NCBI GenBank assembly: GCA_003230965.1
Contig: QIHL01000008.1
Coordinates: 1 to 22,082, forward strand
Direction of reading: 5' to 3'
From: Candidatus Magasanikiibacteriota bacterium
GTDB taxonomy: Bacteria > Patescibacteriota > Patescibacteriia > Magasanikbacterales > UBA922
DNA: 22,082 bases
The position numbers and the translations under genes are program-made. Numbering within the stretch: the first letter of the stretch is position 1; the number at the start of each line of letters is the position of its first letter. The notes beneath the pieces are model-generated. The model had not been told where the DNA came from and did not search any database. It worked only from the letters and a program-made list of their open reading frames with translations. Of this stretch, positions 15,464 through 22,082 are shown one piece after another.

Positions 15464-17764
15464 ATGGACTCACTTGAACTATTTGAATTTTTTGTTGAAG
15501 GGAAGAACCAAAATGAATCTCACGTTCTTCTCCACATAACAGAACCTGCAACTGCCGACGAAATGAAAAAGGGCTATTTTTTTGCTATTGTTGAAATGAA
15601 TCAATGTAGCATTACACAAATTGAACACATACAACAACTGATTGACGACTTAGAATCTGGCTACTATGAAACTGATGAACACGATTTGGATTCAGACAGT
15701 GACGCATTTGAAATGACACTGGAATTTCTCAATAAGCGTAGCGGACAAATCCTTTCATCAAATTCTGAGGTTCATTGCATAGTCGGCGTAGTCAGAGATA
15801 CACATATATCATTTTCCTACCACGGGTCACCACATGCTGTCGTCTTTTATGTACAAAAAGATGGTCTTGCTCAAATGAGTGCATTAGATGATAAAAAAGA
15901 AGAAGGTAAACAATTATTTTCTTCCGTTTTGCAAGGACAATTGAATCCAGGCGACTATTTCTTTGTAGCTACTCCGCATGTTACCGATTATTTCTCGTAT
16001 GACCGTATCCAAAAAATCATTCAAGGAAGAAAGACAAAAGACGCAGCATTACATATTCAAAAAGTATTAAAAGACTTACGAGAAGATGGATCATACGGAG
16101 GTGTATTGATACACCTCATAGAAGAACTTGCACGCGCAAAGACAGGTCGCGCACCACGTCAAAATATCGGAGCGGCCGCTTCATTGCAACACTTGATGCA
16201 ATCAGAAAAACATACGCGTGATACGCTAACTCCTCCACTTTTATCCAATCTCAAATCTACTATTGCAGCCATTAGAGATTCTGCCCAGACAACCGAAGAT
16301 AGAATACAAAAACAAAAAACAGTAGAAAAACAAGCACAGACATCACAAAAATATCTAGCACGAGGTAGAAAAAGAAAAACACATTTAACAACCGAAACTA
16401 ATTACAATCCCAGACCAATACAACAAGAGACACTTGAGCACCAAAGTATTTTTAATATACTATTGATTGGCACTGGACGCGCACTAGTACAAGGTACTAT
16501 TGGTTTTGGCAAAATAATATTGTGGCTTTGTTTTGCATTATGGCGAGGAGTAGTAAGTTCCATTATTCTAATAACTAATAAAAATAATGGCAGAAAAGAA
16601 ATGACTGAAAGGATAAGCCGTGGTTTTCATATAAGAAAACAATGGATAACGCATCTGTCTCTCTTGAGTAAAATACTATTTATTGGCATTCTGCTAGATA
16701 TAATTATATTTGGTGGAAGTATTATATACACACATATAGAACAACAACGCACAACAGCACAAAATGCCTACCAACATACTATACAATCTATAATTAAAAA
16801 GAAACAAAATGCAGAAGCAAATCATGTATATGGAAATGATACAGACGCCATGTCACTTTTACAAAAAGCACAAAGTGAACTTGCATTATTACCTAAATCA
16901 ACTACAAATCAAAAAAATGAAAAAAATAGTCTTACTGCTTCTATTGCAAGACAACTGCACGGACTACAGAAAATGAAAATTGTATCTCCAAAACTCGTAG
17001 CCAATCTCACAAAAATAAATACTGATGCAAAAACGACAGGACTGGCAACCATAGACAATACATTAATTGCTTATGGCCCGCAAGATCCATTGTTATACAT
17101 AGTCCACACGCTTACAGGATTGATTAACAAAAAAAACCATGCTAACATCATGGGGCTTGTAGCAAACAATACGCCAAAAGAACAAAATACAACAGTCTTT
17201 CTAGGAAAGAACAATACCATTGGATTGTATGACAAAAAAACAGGAGCAGTTGCCCATGGAGATATTTCGTTCCCTAATAATCCAGTAAATATTACAAGTT
17301 TATTTGTGTATAATCTTCATCTATATACACTGGATACGACAAATAATCAAATATACAGACACGCCAGAACACAAACTGGATTTGAACAAGGCACACCGTG
17401 GATTACTAGGAGTGGTGTAAATTTGAGCGGTGCAACAAGTCTGGCAATTGATGGCGATATCTATGTAACAAAAAATAATGGTACAATTCTAAAATTTGCC
17501 AGAGGTATTCCACAGCCATTTACTATCCGTGGACTTGATCCAGCGTTATCCAATCCAACTGAAATTTGGACATATTACGATGTGCCAGATCTATACATTC
17601 TTGATCCAGCAACAAAACGAGTTGTAGTATTAGATAAAAGTGGTAATTTAGTACAACAGTATACTTCACTTCTCTGGAAACATCCAACAGGAATGATTGT
17701 TGATGTGGCAAATAACATAATCTATATACTTGATTCAAACAAAGTGTATTCATTTGAATTATAA
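15464..17764 (+). CDS. Pseudophosphatase (PPM-like)-transmembrane-propeller protein
   Basis: I chose ATG 15464 (766 residues); the longer frame begins inside the promoter. Residues 1-225 look like a PPM/PP2C-type domain (GYFFAIVEM, VGVVRDTHISFSYHGSPHAV, LNPGDYFFVATPHVTDYF, SYGGVLIHL). The metal-binding aspartates of the family (TDG and DD) are absent, so it is probably a binding pseudo-enzyme. A charged linker, a hydrophobic region (327-370) and a membrane helix (400-424) come next, then a polar helical stretch. The last 240 residues read like NHL/YVTN propeller blades (LYTLDTTNNQIYR, LYILDPATKRVVVLDKSGNL, IIYILDSNKVYSF). The topology suggests an inside signal-binding head and an outside propeller. 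The function is unknown. Confidence 0.65.
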   Translation: MDSLELFEFFVEGKNQNESHVLLHITEPATADEMKKGYFFAIVEMNQCSITQIEHIQQLIDDLESGYYETDEHDLDSDSDAFEMTLEFLNKRSGQILSSNSEVHCIVGVVRDTHISFSYHGSPHAVVFYVQKDGLAQMSALDDKKEEGKQLFSSVLQGQLNPGDYFFVATPHVTDYFSYDRIQKIIQGRKTKDAALHIQKVLKDLREDGSYGGVLIHLIEELARAKTGRAPRQNIGAAASLQHLMQSEKHTRDTLTPPLLSNLKSTIAAIRDSAQTTEDRIQKQKTVEKQAQTSQKYLARGRKRKTHLTTETNYNPRPIQQETLEHQSIFNILLIGTGRALVQGTIGFGKIILWLCFALWRGVVSSIILITNKNNGRKEMTERISRGFHIRKQWITHLSLLSKILFIGILLDIIIFGGSIIYTHIEQQRTTAQNAYQHTIQSIIKKKQNAEANHVYGNDTDAMSLLQKAQSELALLPKSTTNQKNEKNSLTASIARQLHGLQKMKIVSPKLVANLTKINTDAKTTGLATIDNTLIAYGPQDPLLYIVHTLTGLINKKNHANIMGLVANNTPKEQNTTVFLGKNNTIGLYDKKTGAVAHGDISFPNNPVNITSLFVYNLHLYTLDTTNNQIYRHARTQTGFEQGTPWITRSGVNLSGATSLAIDGDIYVTKNNGTILKFARGIPQPFTIRGLDPALSNPTEIWTYYDVPDLYILDPATKRVVVLDKSGNLVQQYTSLLWKHPTGMIVDVANNIIYILDSNKVYSFEL

Positions 17765-17774
17765 TATAAAACAA

Positions 17775-17807
17775 AAAACCCCGCGCATTTGAACTGTACG
17801 GGGTTTT
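17775..17807. terminator. Bidirectional intrinsic terminator between convergent genes
   Basis: AAAACCCCG (17775-17783) and CGGGGTTTT (17799-17807) form a perfect 9-pair stem around a 15-base loop. T runs follow on both strands. It ends the plus-strand 766-residue protein gene and the minus-strand rplJ-rplL transcript. Confidence 0.9.
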
Positions 17808-17824
17808 CTTTTTGGATAATAGAA

Positions 17825-18253
17825 TTACTTTAGTTCAACTTTTCCACCTGCATCTTCTATTTTCTTTTTCATTTCTTCTGCTTCTTCTTTCTTTACGTCT
17901 TCTTTGATCGTCTTTGGAGTAGCATCAACAAGTGCTTTTGCATCTGCGAGACCAAGACCTGTTATTGCTTTCACAGCTTTAATGACTGAAATTTTATTTG
18001 CACCAACGTCAATCAATTCAACTGTGAATTCACTCTTTTCCTCTGCAACATCTCCACCAGCATCACCACCTGCAGCAGGAGCTGACATCATCATAGCTGG
18101 AGCAGCTGCACTGACACCAAACTTATCTTCCAAGATCTTCACGAATTCTGATAGATCAAGAACAGACATTTTTTCAATCTCTTCAACAAGAGACTTAAAT
18201 TTTGCAGGAATTTCTACTACTTTTTTTTCTTCATTTTGTACTTCGTCTGACAT
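17825..18253 (-). CDS. rplL: Ribosomal protein bL12 (L7/L12)
   Basis: This is the flexible stalk protein of the large ribosomal subunit, which recruits translation GTPases. I chose ATG 18253 (142 residues) so that [11 protein letters not shown] opens the protein. The N-terminal dimerisation domain contains [21 protein letters not shown] flexible Ala/Gly/Met hinge follows. The C-terminal domain carries the family signature [20 protein letters not shown] and [18 protein letters not shown]. It is somewhat longer than usual (about 120-130) because of an N-terminal extension. It lies 22 bases after rplJ. Confidence 0.98.
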   Translation of the reverse strand: MSDEVQNEEKKVVEIPAKFKSLVEEIEKMSVLDLSEFVKILEDKFGVSAAAPAMMMSAPAAGGDAGGDVAEEKSEFTVELIDVGANKISVIKAVKAITGLGLADAKALVDATPKTIKEDVKKEEAEEMKKKIEDAGGKVELK

Positions 18254-18275
18254 AAAAAATAAATTAAATACATGA

Positions 18276-18797
18276 TTATTCTTTTGCATCTTTAATAGCA
18301 CTCAGGACTGTAACTAATCCACGGAGATTACCAGCAAGAACAGTAACAAATCCTAAAACTGGTGCATTGAGTGATCCGACCATTTTTGTCAAAAGTTCAT
18401 CTTTACTTAGAAGTTTAGACAATGCAGTCACTTTTGCTGAGTTGATAAATGCGCCTTCAAGCACACCACCAAAAATTTTTACTACCTCGTGAGTTTTTGC
18501 AAACTTTGCAATTACCTGAGCTGGAGCAACTTCATCTTGTCCACCAAACACAACCGCAATACCGCCATCAAATGCGTCAACATTTGTTTCAATACCAGCA
18601 TCTGTGAGTGCACGTTGAAGTAGCGTCTTTTTGCTCGCGACATACCCAATCCCCTGTTCACGGCATTCAGCGCGAAGTTCCTCAGATTCAGAAACTTTCA
18701 ATCCTTGAAAATTTGCAAAAACAACGGATTTTGATTTTTGAATCTGATCTGACAATGCGATTAGTGTAGCTTCTTTTTGTTGTCTTGTTTTTGGCAT
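18276..18797 (-). CDS. rplJ: Ribosomal protein uL10
   Basis: This protein anchors the L12 stalk to 23S rRNA. The ATG at 18797 gives 173 residues, close to the family's usual 165-175, beginning [12 protein letters not shown]. Conserved parts are [33 protein letters not shown], and the stalk-binding C-terminal helix ([13 protein letters not shown]). The genes rplK and rplA are not next to it. Instead it has its own promoter and an L10 leader with a terminator, consistent with autogenous control by the L10-L12 complex. Confidence 0.97.
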   Translation of the reverse strand: MPKTRQQKEATLIALSDQIQKSKSVVFANFQGLKVSESEELRAECREQGIGYVASKKTLLQRALTDAGIETNVDAFDGGIAVVFGGQDEVAPAQVIAKFAKTHEVVKIFGGVLEGAFINSAKVTALSKLLSKDELLTKMVGSLNAPVLGFVTVLAGNLRGLVTVLSAIKDAKE

Positions 18798-18806
18798 AAG
18801 ACCAAT

Positions 18807-18829
18807 AAAAAAACTGTGGTTTCCCACAG
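18807..18829 (-). terminator. Leader terminator before rplJ
   Basis: On the minus strand CTGTGG (18829-18824) pairs with CCACAG (18819-18814) around a GAAA tetraloop. A run of seven T (18813-18807) follows. It ends about 10 bases before the rplJ ATG, so it can stop transcription of the leader and may also hide the start. Confidence 0.85.
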
Positions 18830-18945
18830 AGCACTTGTGAATCTTCGACCTACTTTTTCTGTTAACTAAACAAAAGCGTATACAGAAAACTGAGACTCAC
18901 CTCGGCAGGATTTATGATTTTCATTACCTGCTGTCTGCGGTTTAT
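18807..18945 (-). promoter_or_regulatory. L10 leader (autoregulatory rplJL leader)
   Basis: The transcript contains ACCGCAGACAGCAGG (18941-18927) and CCTGCCGAGGTGAG (18909-18896), which pair through GCAGG/CCTGC. These match my memory of the conserved L10-binding leader (an Rfam family) that mimics the 23S rRNA site. A second hairpin with arms TTTTCTGT and ACAGAAAA lies downstream, then the terminator. The known mechanism is that free L10(L12) binds the leader and lowers expression. Control by attenuation here is inferred from the terminator. Confidence 0.8.
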
Positions 18946-18951
18946 ACATAT

Positions 18952-18980
18952 ATAATATCAGACATTCATATTCTCGTCAA
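18952..18980 (-). promoter_or_regulatory. Promoter of rplJ-rplL
   Basis: TTGACG (18980-18975) and TATTAT (18957-18952) are separated by 17 bases. They place the transcript start near 18945, at the 5' edge of the L10 leader. The promoter lies in the 54-base gap after apbE, where no clear terminator for the upstream operon is seen. Confidence 0.75.
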
Positions 18981-19034
18981 GTAACAGATTAAAAAAGTGA
19001 AATGACTCTATGCTACAACCTTTAATCATTGTAA

Positions 19035-19934
19035 TTATTGTCCTATTTCTAAAGCATCAAATGACAAAGAGGAATGCCGTATAGTTAGATCATCAATCAT
19101 CAAATACGGAATTTCCTTTTCTTTCAAAAAAATCTGCCCTCGATCTAAACCATAAAGCAATGCAATACTCGTCGCGATATCGGCTTCTTCTGCTGTATTG
19201 ACCACGACGCTCACACTTTTGAGTCCTGCTGTTGGTCTGCCTTGCCTCATATCAATTTGGTGCTGCCAAAGTTCATGATGAAAATTCCAAGTCGTCTGAT
19301 ATGTCCCTGATGTCGCGACTGACTGATCGTGTACAGAAATTACTGCAACAATAGCATCAAGTTTATCAGGATGTTGAATAGCAACATGCCAATCAGAACC
19401 AGATATAAAATTCCCATGTGTACGAATATCACCACCTGCGTTTAGCATCCATCCTGAAACATCATTGAATATATGTACTGCATCATCAATTGCACGACCT
19501 TTTACAATTCCTGCAGGTTCAAGGATTTGATCTTTATAACAACGAATTCTACACCGAGTAATGTCCAACTCAATATCTCTAAATGTGGCAACATATTTTG
19601 GCAATGAAAACTTTTGTGGTAAACCATACCCTGTTGCTGCCAAATACGTTCCAACGCTAGGATCAAACAATCCACCAGTTTCTTCTGCCAACTGCACGCA
19701 ATCTGAAATTACAGCAAATAATTCCTGACTTACAGTATACCACTGCCCTCTTTTTTCATTTAGCAAAAAAAGCTCGCTATCTTTACGAAATCTACTGCAT
19801 CGTTTATCCCAAATATCAAAAATTGATTTAGCTTTTTGCGTGTAATACTCTGCTTTGTCTTTTGATATATCAACAAATGTCGTATGAATTGGAATACCCA
19901 TACTATGAAATACACCATGTTCAACATGTTCCAT
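19035..19934 (-). CDS. apbE: FAD:protein FMN transferase (ApbE family)
   Basis: ApbE cleaves FAD and attaches FMN covalently to Thr/Ser in FMN-binding domains. The 299-residue protein has the family pattern: HSMGIPIHTTFVDI, ETGGLFDPSVGTYLAATGYG, GIVKGRAIDDA, MLNAGGDIRTHG, and near the C-terminus HQIDMRQGRPTAGLKSVSVV with EEADIATSIALL, which holds the metal-binding Asp and Thr. The usual DPxTG is changed to DMRQG. No signal peptide or lipobox is visible, unlike many ApbE proteins that act outside the cytoplasm. It starts 4 bases after the FMN-binding protein gene, its likely substrate. A weak AGGA lies 7 bases before the ATG. Confidence 0.9.
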   Translation of the reverse strand: MEHVEHGVFHSMGIPIHTTFVDISKDKAEYYTQKAKSIFDIWDKRCSRFRKDSELFLLNEKRGQWYTVSQELFAVISDCVQLAEETGGLFDPSVGTYLAATGYGLPQKFSLPKYVATFRDIELDITRCRIRCYKDQILEPAGIVKGRAIDDAVHIFNDVSGWMLNAGGDIRTHGNFISGSDWHVAIQHPDKLDAIVAVISVHDQSVATSGTYQTTWNFHHELWQHQIDMRQGRPTAGLKSVSVVVNTAEEADIATSIALLYGLDRGQIFLKEKEIPYLMIDDLTIRHSSLSFDALEIGQ

Positions 19935-19937
19935 ATA

Positions 19938-20504
19938 CTACAATCCTGCTTGTGCAATTGCACCTTCTAAAGATTTCTTGAAACCAATACTCATGTACGT
20001 TGCACCAGAAACACCTTGAATATTTGCTGATCCAGCCTGAAGCGCCTGCTGAACCAAAATCGGTGCTGCATAACGACTGGGTGAAGAATTGGGTACATTT
20101 GGTGTACGAACTGCAATAATCTTTCCATCTCTCACTGTAATCTGAACTGTAACATTTCCCCACGGAATTTGATACGTCGGTCCAGTAACAACTCGTGATG
20201 TACTTGGTACAGGCGTTGACTTTTTAGAAGACAAAGACGAAGTTTGTTTTGTATTTATTTGTGTTTGTTTTGTTTGCGTGATTTGTGTTTTGGCTGTGTT
20301 GAACGATGACCTTTTATTTTGTATCTTCTTGTTTGACAAAATAGAAGATGCAGTTGTTCCTTGATTTGGTGTTTGTGGACTAATAGGCTCGGTTGCAGTA
20401 ACTATTTTTGTTTTATGAATACGATAAATACCAACAAGCAAAATCAAACAAAATGCAATGACGAAAAAATAAATGAGAAATTTTCCAAGAAATTTCTTCC
20501 ACAT
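19938..20504 (-). CDS. Membrane-anchored FMN-binding domain protein (covalent flavin carrier)
   Basis: The 188-residue protein has an N-terminal membrane helix (about residues 8-27), a Ser/Thr/Gln/Lys-rich linker to about 105, and a C-terminal FMN-bind domain. Family marks are GNVTVQITVRDGKIIAV, NVPNSSPSRYAAPILVQQAL and the flavinylation motif VSGATYMS, in which Thr169 should receive FMN from ApbE. It belongs to the fold of NqrC/RnfG and of small FMN-bind proteins of extracytosolic electron transfer. The topology puts the flavin outside, on a flexible tether. It lies between the two-TM protein (11 bases away) and apbE (3-base gap). Confidence 0.9.
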   Translation of the reverse strand: MWKKFLGKFLIYFFVIAFCLILLVGIYRIHKTKIVTATEPISPQTPNQGTTASSILSNKKIQNKRSSFNTAKTQITQTKQTQINTKQTSSLSSKKSTPVPSTSRVVTGPTYQIPWGNVTVQITVRDGKIIAVRTPNVPNSSPSRYAAPILVQQALQAGSANIQGVSGATYMSIGFKKSLEGAIAQAGL

Positions 20505-20515
20505 AAAATATACTG

Positions 20516-21019
20516 TTAATTCGGAAAAAAGAGCTGCTTAATTTCCTCTTGCAAAAAAAACCACCAACCCAACAACACAAAAACTTCTACAATATACAAA
20601 ATACCAATAATGAATCCTACATTCAACAACTGATATTCTAATGAATCTTCTGATTTAGCAACAATCAAATTACTGTACGGAACCTCATACACATACAATT
20701 CGTTGTGTCCAATATGTGTTTCATAAAACCCTCCATCTTCGTGATTATTATCTGAACGCAATACAATAATACCATCTGGAAAACGAGAAATTTTATCTGC
20801 GTGGTCACCAAATCCTTCAGTTGGAAATTGTCTAGCATACTCTTGCAACTCTATTCTAATTGCATCACGTTCTACAAGACGAAATGCAGCAAACGCCATC
20901 AGATGCATCACGAACAAAACAACAAGCAAAATTTCACCATACGAACGTAATGCTTTTATATTACGTTTTCCAGTTACTTCCTGTTTATCATTAAATTGTA
21001 TAAAAAATGGATAAGTCAT
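20516..21019 (-). CDS. Two-TM membrane protein with extracytoplasmic domain, unknown
   Basis: I chose ATG 21019 (167 residues, MTYPFFIQF), because the longer frame overlaps the oxidoreductase gene by 41 bases. Two hydrophobic helices (about residues 27-45, which include a histidine in FVMHLMAF, and about 130-154) flank an acidic segment of roughly 85 residues. The protein ends in a short Lys/Glu/Phe tail. The layout resembles the sensor half of a histidine kinase (TM, external domain, TM) without a kinase. I recognise no family. Its place between the oxidoreductase and the FMN-binding protein suggests a structural or sensing part of the electron-transfer system. Confidence 0.6.
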   Translation of the reverse strand: MTYPFFIQFNDKQEVTGKRNIKALRSYGEILLVVLFVMHLMAFAAFRLVERDAIRIELQEYARQFPTEGFGDHADKISRFPDGIIVLRSDNNHEDGGFYETHIGHNELYVYEVPYSNLIVAKSEDSLEYQLLNVGFIIGILYIVEVFVLLGWWFFLQEEIKQLFFPN

Positions 21020-21053
21020 ACATAAGTATAATAGATCTTTTATTTTTATGTGT

Positions 21054-21776
21054 CTAGCCAAATTTTTGAACAAAAATCTGTTTCTTTGGAACACGAAACC
21101 TCTTCAACATCACAAGTGTCCCTTCAACCATCGGCGGTACGCCACAAATATACACATCACTCTTCATCAACCATTCTTTTCCTTCATCGTCAAATTGATC
21201 TGTGATATAGCCTTTTGCACCTTTCCATTCTGGATTAGGTAATGAGAGTGAAAACAAACAAAAAAAGTTTTTATTCTGATTCTGCAATGCTTCAAATCGT
21301 TCTCTATATGGAATATCTTCTTCTTTTGGAATCCCCAATGCGAGCAAAACTGGAACTTCTTCTTTTACTGCTTCTTCTGACATACGAATAAACGGTGCAA
21401 CTCCTGTTCCAGTCGCAAGAAAAACTTTTGAACGACCTGTACCATACTGATATGGAAAATCATTGTATGGACCATATACATTTACACATGTACCAACTGG
21501 TACCTGCGAAAAAAAACGCGCTCCAACACCCATACCACTAAAGCTGACAATAATCGTACACGTATTTTCTGTTACCTCTGCTACAGAATATGCTCGTGGA
21601 ATACAGCCACCAATCATTGGTTGGATATATGATCCTACTTCAAAAGTATACGACGTTAACGGACGAAACTGAAGTGTTACTTGTTGAATGTGCGAGCCGA
21701 CTCGGATACTTTTTATAATTTTCATTTGAATTGACTGTTCACCGAGATGCTCTACTAATTTACTAAAAATAGACAT
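21054..21776 (-). CDS. FAD/NAD(P)H-dependent oxidoreductase (ferredoxin-NADP reductase fold)
   Basis: The 240-residue protein has the two-domain FNR fold. The N-terminal FAD domain shows PRAYSVAE (RxYS) and GMGVGARFFSQVPVGTCVNV with YGPYNDF. The NAD(P) domain shows FLATGTGVAPFI, YICGVPPMVEG (CGxPPM) and an aromatic C-terminus VQKFG. It carries electrons from NAD(P)H through FAD to a partner, here most likely the haem membrane protein encoded just upstream. Their genes overlap by 14 bases, as if a ferric-reductase fusion had been split. No iron-sulfur cysteines or membrane helices are seen, so it is cytoplasmic or peripheral. An internal ATG 17 codons in could also be used. Confidence 0.88.
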   Translation of the reverse strand: MSIFSKLVEHLGEQSIQMKIIKSIRVGSHIQQVTLQFRPLTSYTFEVGSYIQPMIGGCIPRAYSVAEVTENTCTIIVSFSGMGVGARFFSQVPVGTCVNVYGPYNDFPYQYGTGRSKVFLATGTGVAPFIRMSEEAVKEEVPVLLALGIPKEEDIPYRERFEALQNQNKNFFCLFSLSLPNPEWKGAKGYITDQFDDEGKEWLMKSDVYICGVPPMVEGTLVMLKRFRVPKKQIFVQKFG

Positions 21777-21996
21777 GAAAATTAAACTGAAGAACAGCTA
21801 GAAGAACATGAATCATAATAAATCCAAGTGACAGCCAACCAAACCAATGGTGCAATGGCGTCAGTGGGATCTGCCATTTCATAAATGGCTTCCAATTATA
21901 TTGTTTTACTAGTGTTGTTATAATCAATAAAAAGAAAAACAGACCTGACAACATGCCAGTCCACCACACAAGATCATTTCCCAAAATAAATGTCAC
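21763..21996 (-). CDS. Half-size ferric-reductase-like transmembrane haem protein
   Basis: A GTG at 21996 gives 77 residues with two helices, about 14-31 and 48-72. The second contains HHWFGWLSLGFIMIH, the paired-histidine haem motif of ferric reductase/NOX domains (His49 and His63, 14 apart, as in NOX2 helix 3). The open frame continues upstream to TGA at 22074-22072 and would add another hydrophobic helix (HVILYSLIFIISVTF), but it has no ATG. Known ferric reductase domains have six helices and a second histidine pair, both missing here. The gene overlaps the oxidoreductase by 14 bases. It may work as an oligomer, or the real start may be a rare codon. Confidence 0.65.
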   Translation of the reverse strand: MTFILGNDLVWWTGMLSGLFFFLLIITTLVKQYNWKPFMKWQIPLTPLHHWFGWLSLGFIMIHVLLAVLQFNFHVYF

Positions 21997-22082
21997 AGAT
22001 ATAATAAAAATAAGTGAATATAGTATAACGTGCTTATCTACTATCGTAAAGAGTGGATAATCCAGTAAAACTCACATCATCT

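Noticed and set aside
22034..22082. Minus-strand frame at the window edge ending in TAA (22036-22034) that might be the C-terminus of an upstream gene
   Set aside because: Only about 15 codons are visible, with no recognisable motif; it cannot be told from chance.
1..22082. CRISPR arrays, insertion sequences, phage genes or toxin-antitoxin pairs
   Set aside because: I saw no regularly spaced repeats, transposase motifs, terminal inverted repeats or phage proteins.

Overview
The window is a compact, AT-rich bacterial segment of about 22 kb. All but one of its genes lie on the minus strand, mostly with gaps of a few bases or short overlaps. Several features fit the Candidate Phyla Radiation (Patescibacteria): a DUF4012 membrane protein next to MreB, a short TsaB, a pseudophosphatase/transmembrane/propeller protein, small genes, and few Shine-Dalgarno sequences. 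This assignment is an inference from gene content, since no 16S gene is present. TGA is used as a stop (for example at the end of mreB), so the recoded Gracilibacteria/Absconditabacteria code is unlikely.

Region 1 (1-4840) reads leftwards from a strong promoter through a T-box leader into glyQS (glycyl-tRNA synthetase). An M16 zinc protease, triosephosphate isomerase, a membrane-anchored TPR protein, tRNA-Thr(TGT) and tRNA-Tyr(GTA) follow. The T-box has a clear antiterminator, a competing terminator and a plausible GGC glycine specifier. Region 2 (4869-9582) holds a class I methyltransferase-like protein, frr, an Asp-box lipoprotein translationally coupled to a delta-prime-like clamp-loader gene (holB), and a GT4 glycosyltransferase. 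Region 3 (9583-10066) is a gene graveyard. It contains a ribA (GTP cyclohydrolase II) whose middle has been deleted out of frame, and possibly a scrap of an AsnRS-type OB fold.

Region 4 (10067-15343) is a tight six-gene block: wHTH regulator, tsaB, acylphosphatase, processive GT2 glycosyltransferase, DUF4012 protein and mreB. It joins cell-envelope and shape genes to a tRNA-modification factor. Region 5 is the only plus-strand gene (15464-17764), a 766-residue protein with a degenerate PPM phosphatase-like N-terminus, membrane segments and a propeller-like C-terminus. It ends at a bidirectional terminator shared with rplL. Region 6 (17825-18980) is rplJ-rplL behind a recognisable L10 leader, which ends in an intrinsic terminator just before the rplJ start.

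Region 7 (19035 to the end) is the most interesting part. It encodes a half-size ferric-reductase-like haem membrane protein, an FAD/NAD(P)H oxidoreductase, a two-TM protein with an external domain, a membrane-anchored FMN-binding domain with an intact flavinylation motif, and an ApbE flavin transferase. Together these suggest a very small system that passes electrons from cytoplasmic NAD(P)H across the membrane to a covalently bound extracytoplasmic flavin. The ribA fossil in the same window suggests, without proving, that the cell may take flavin from its surroundings.
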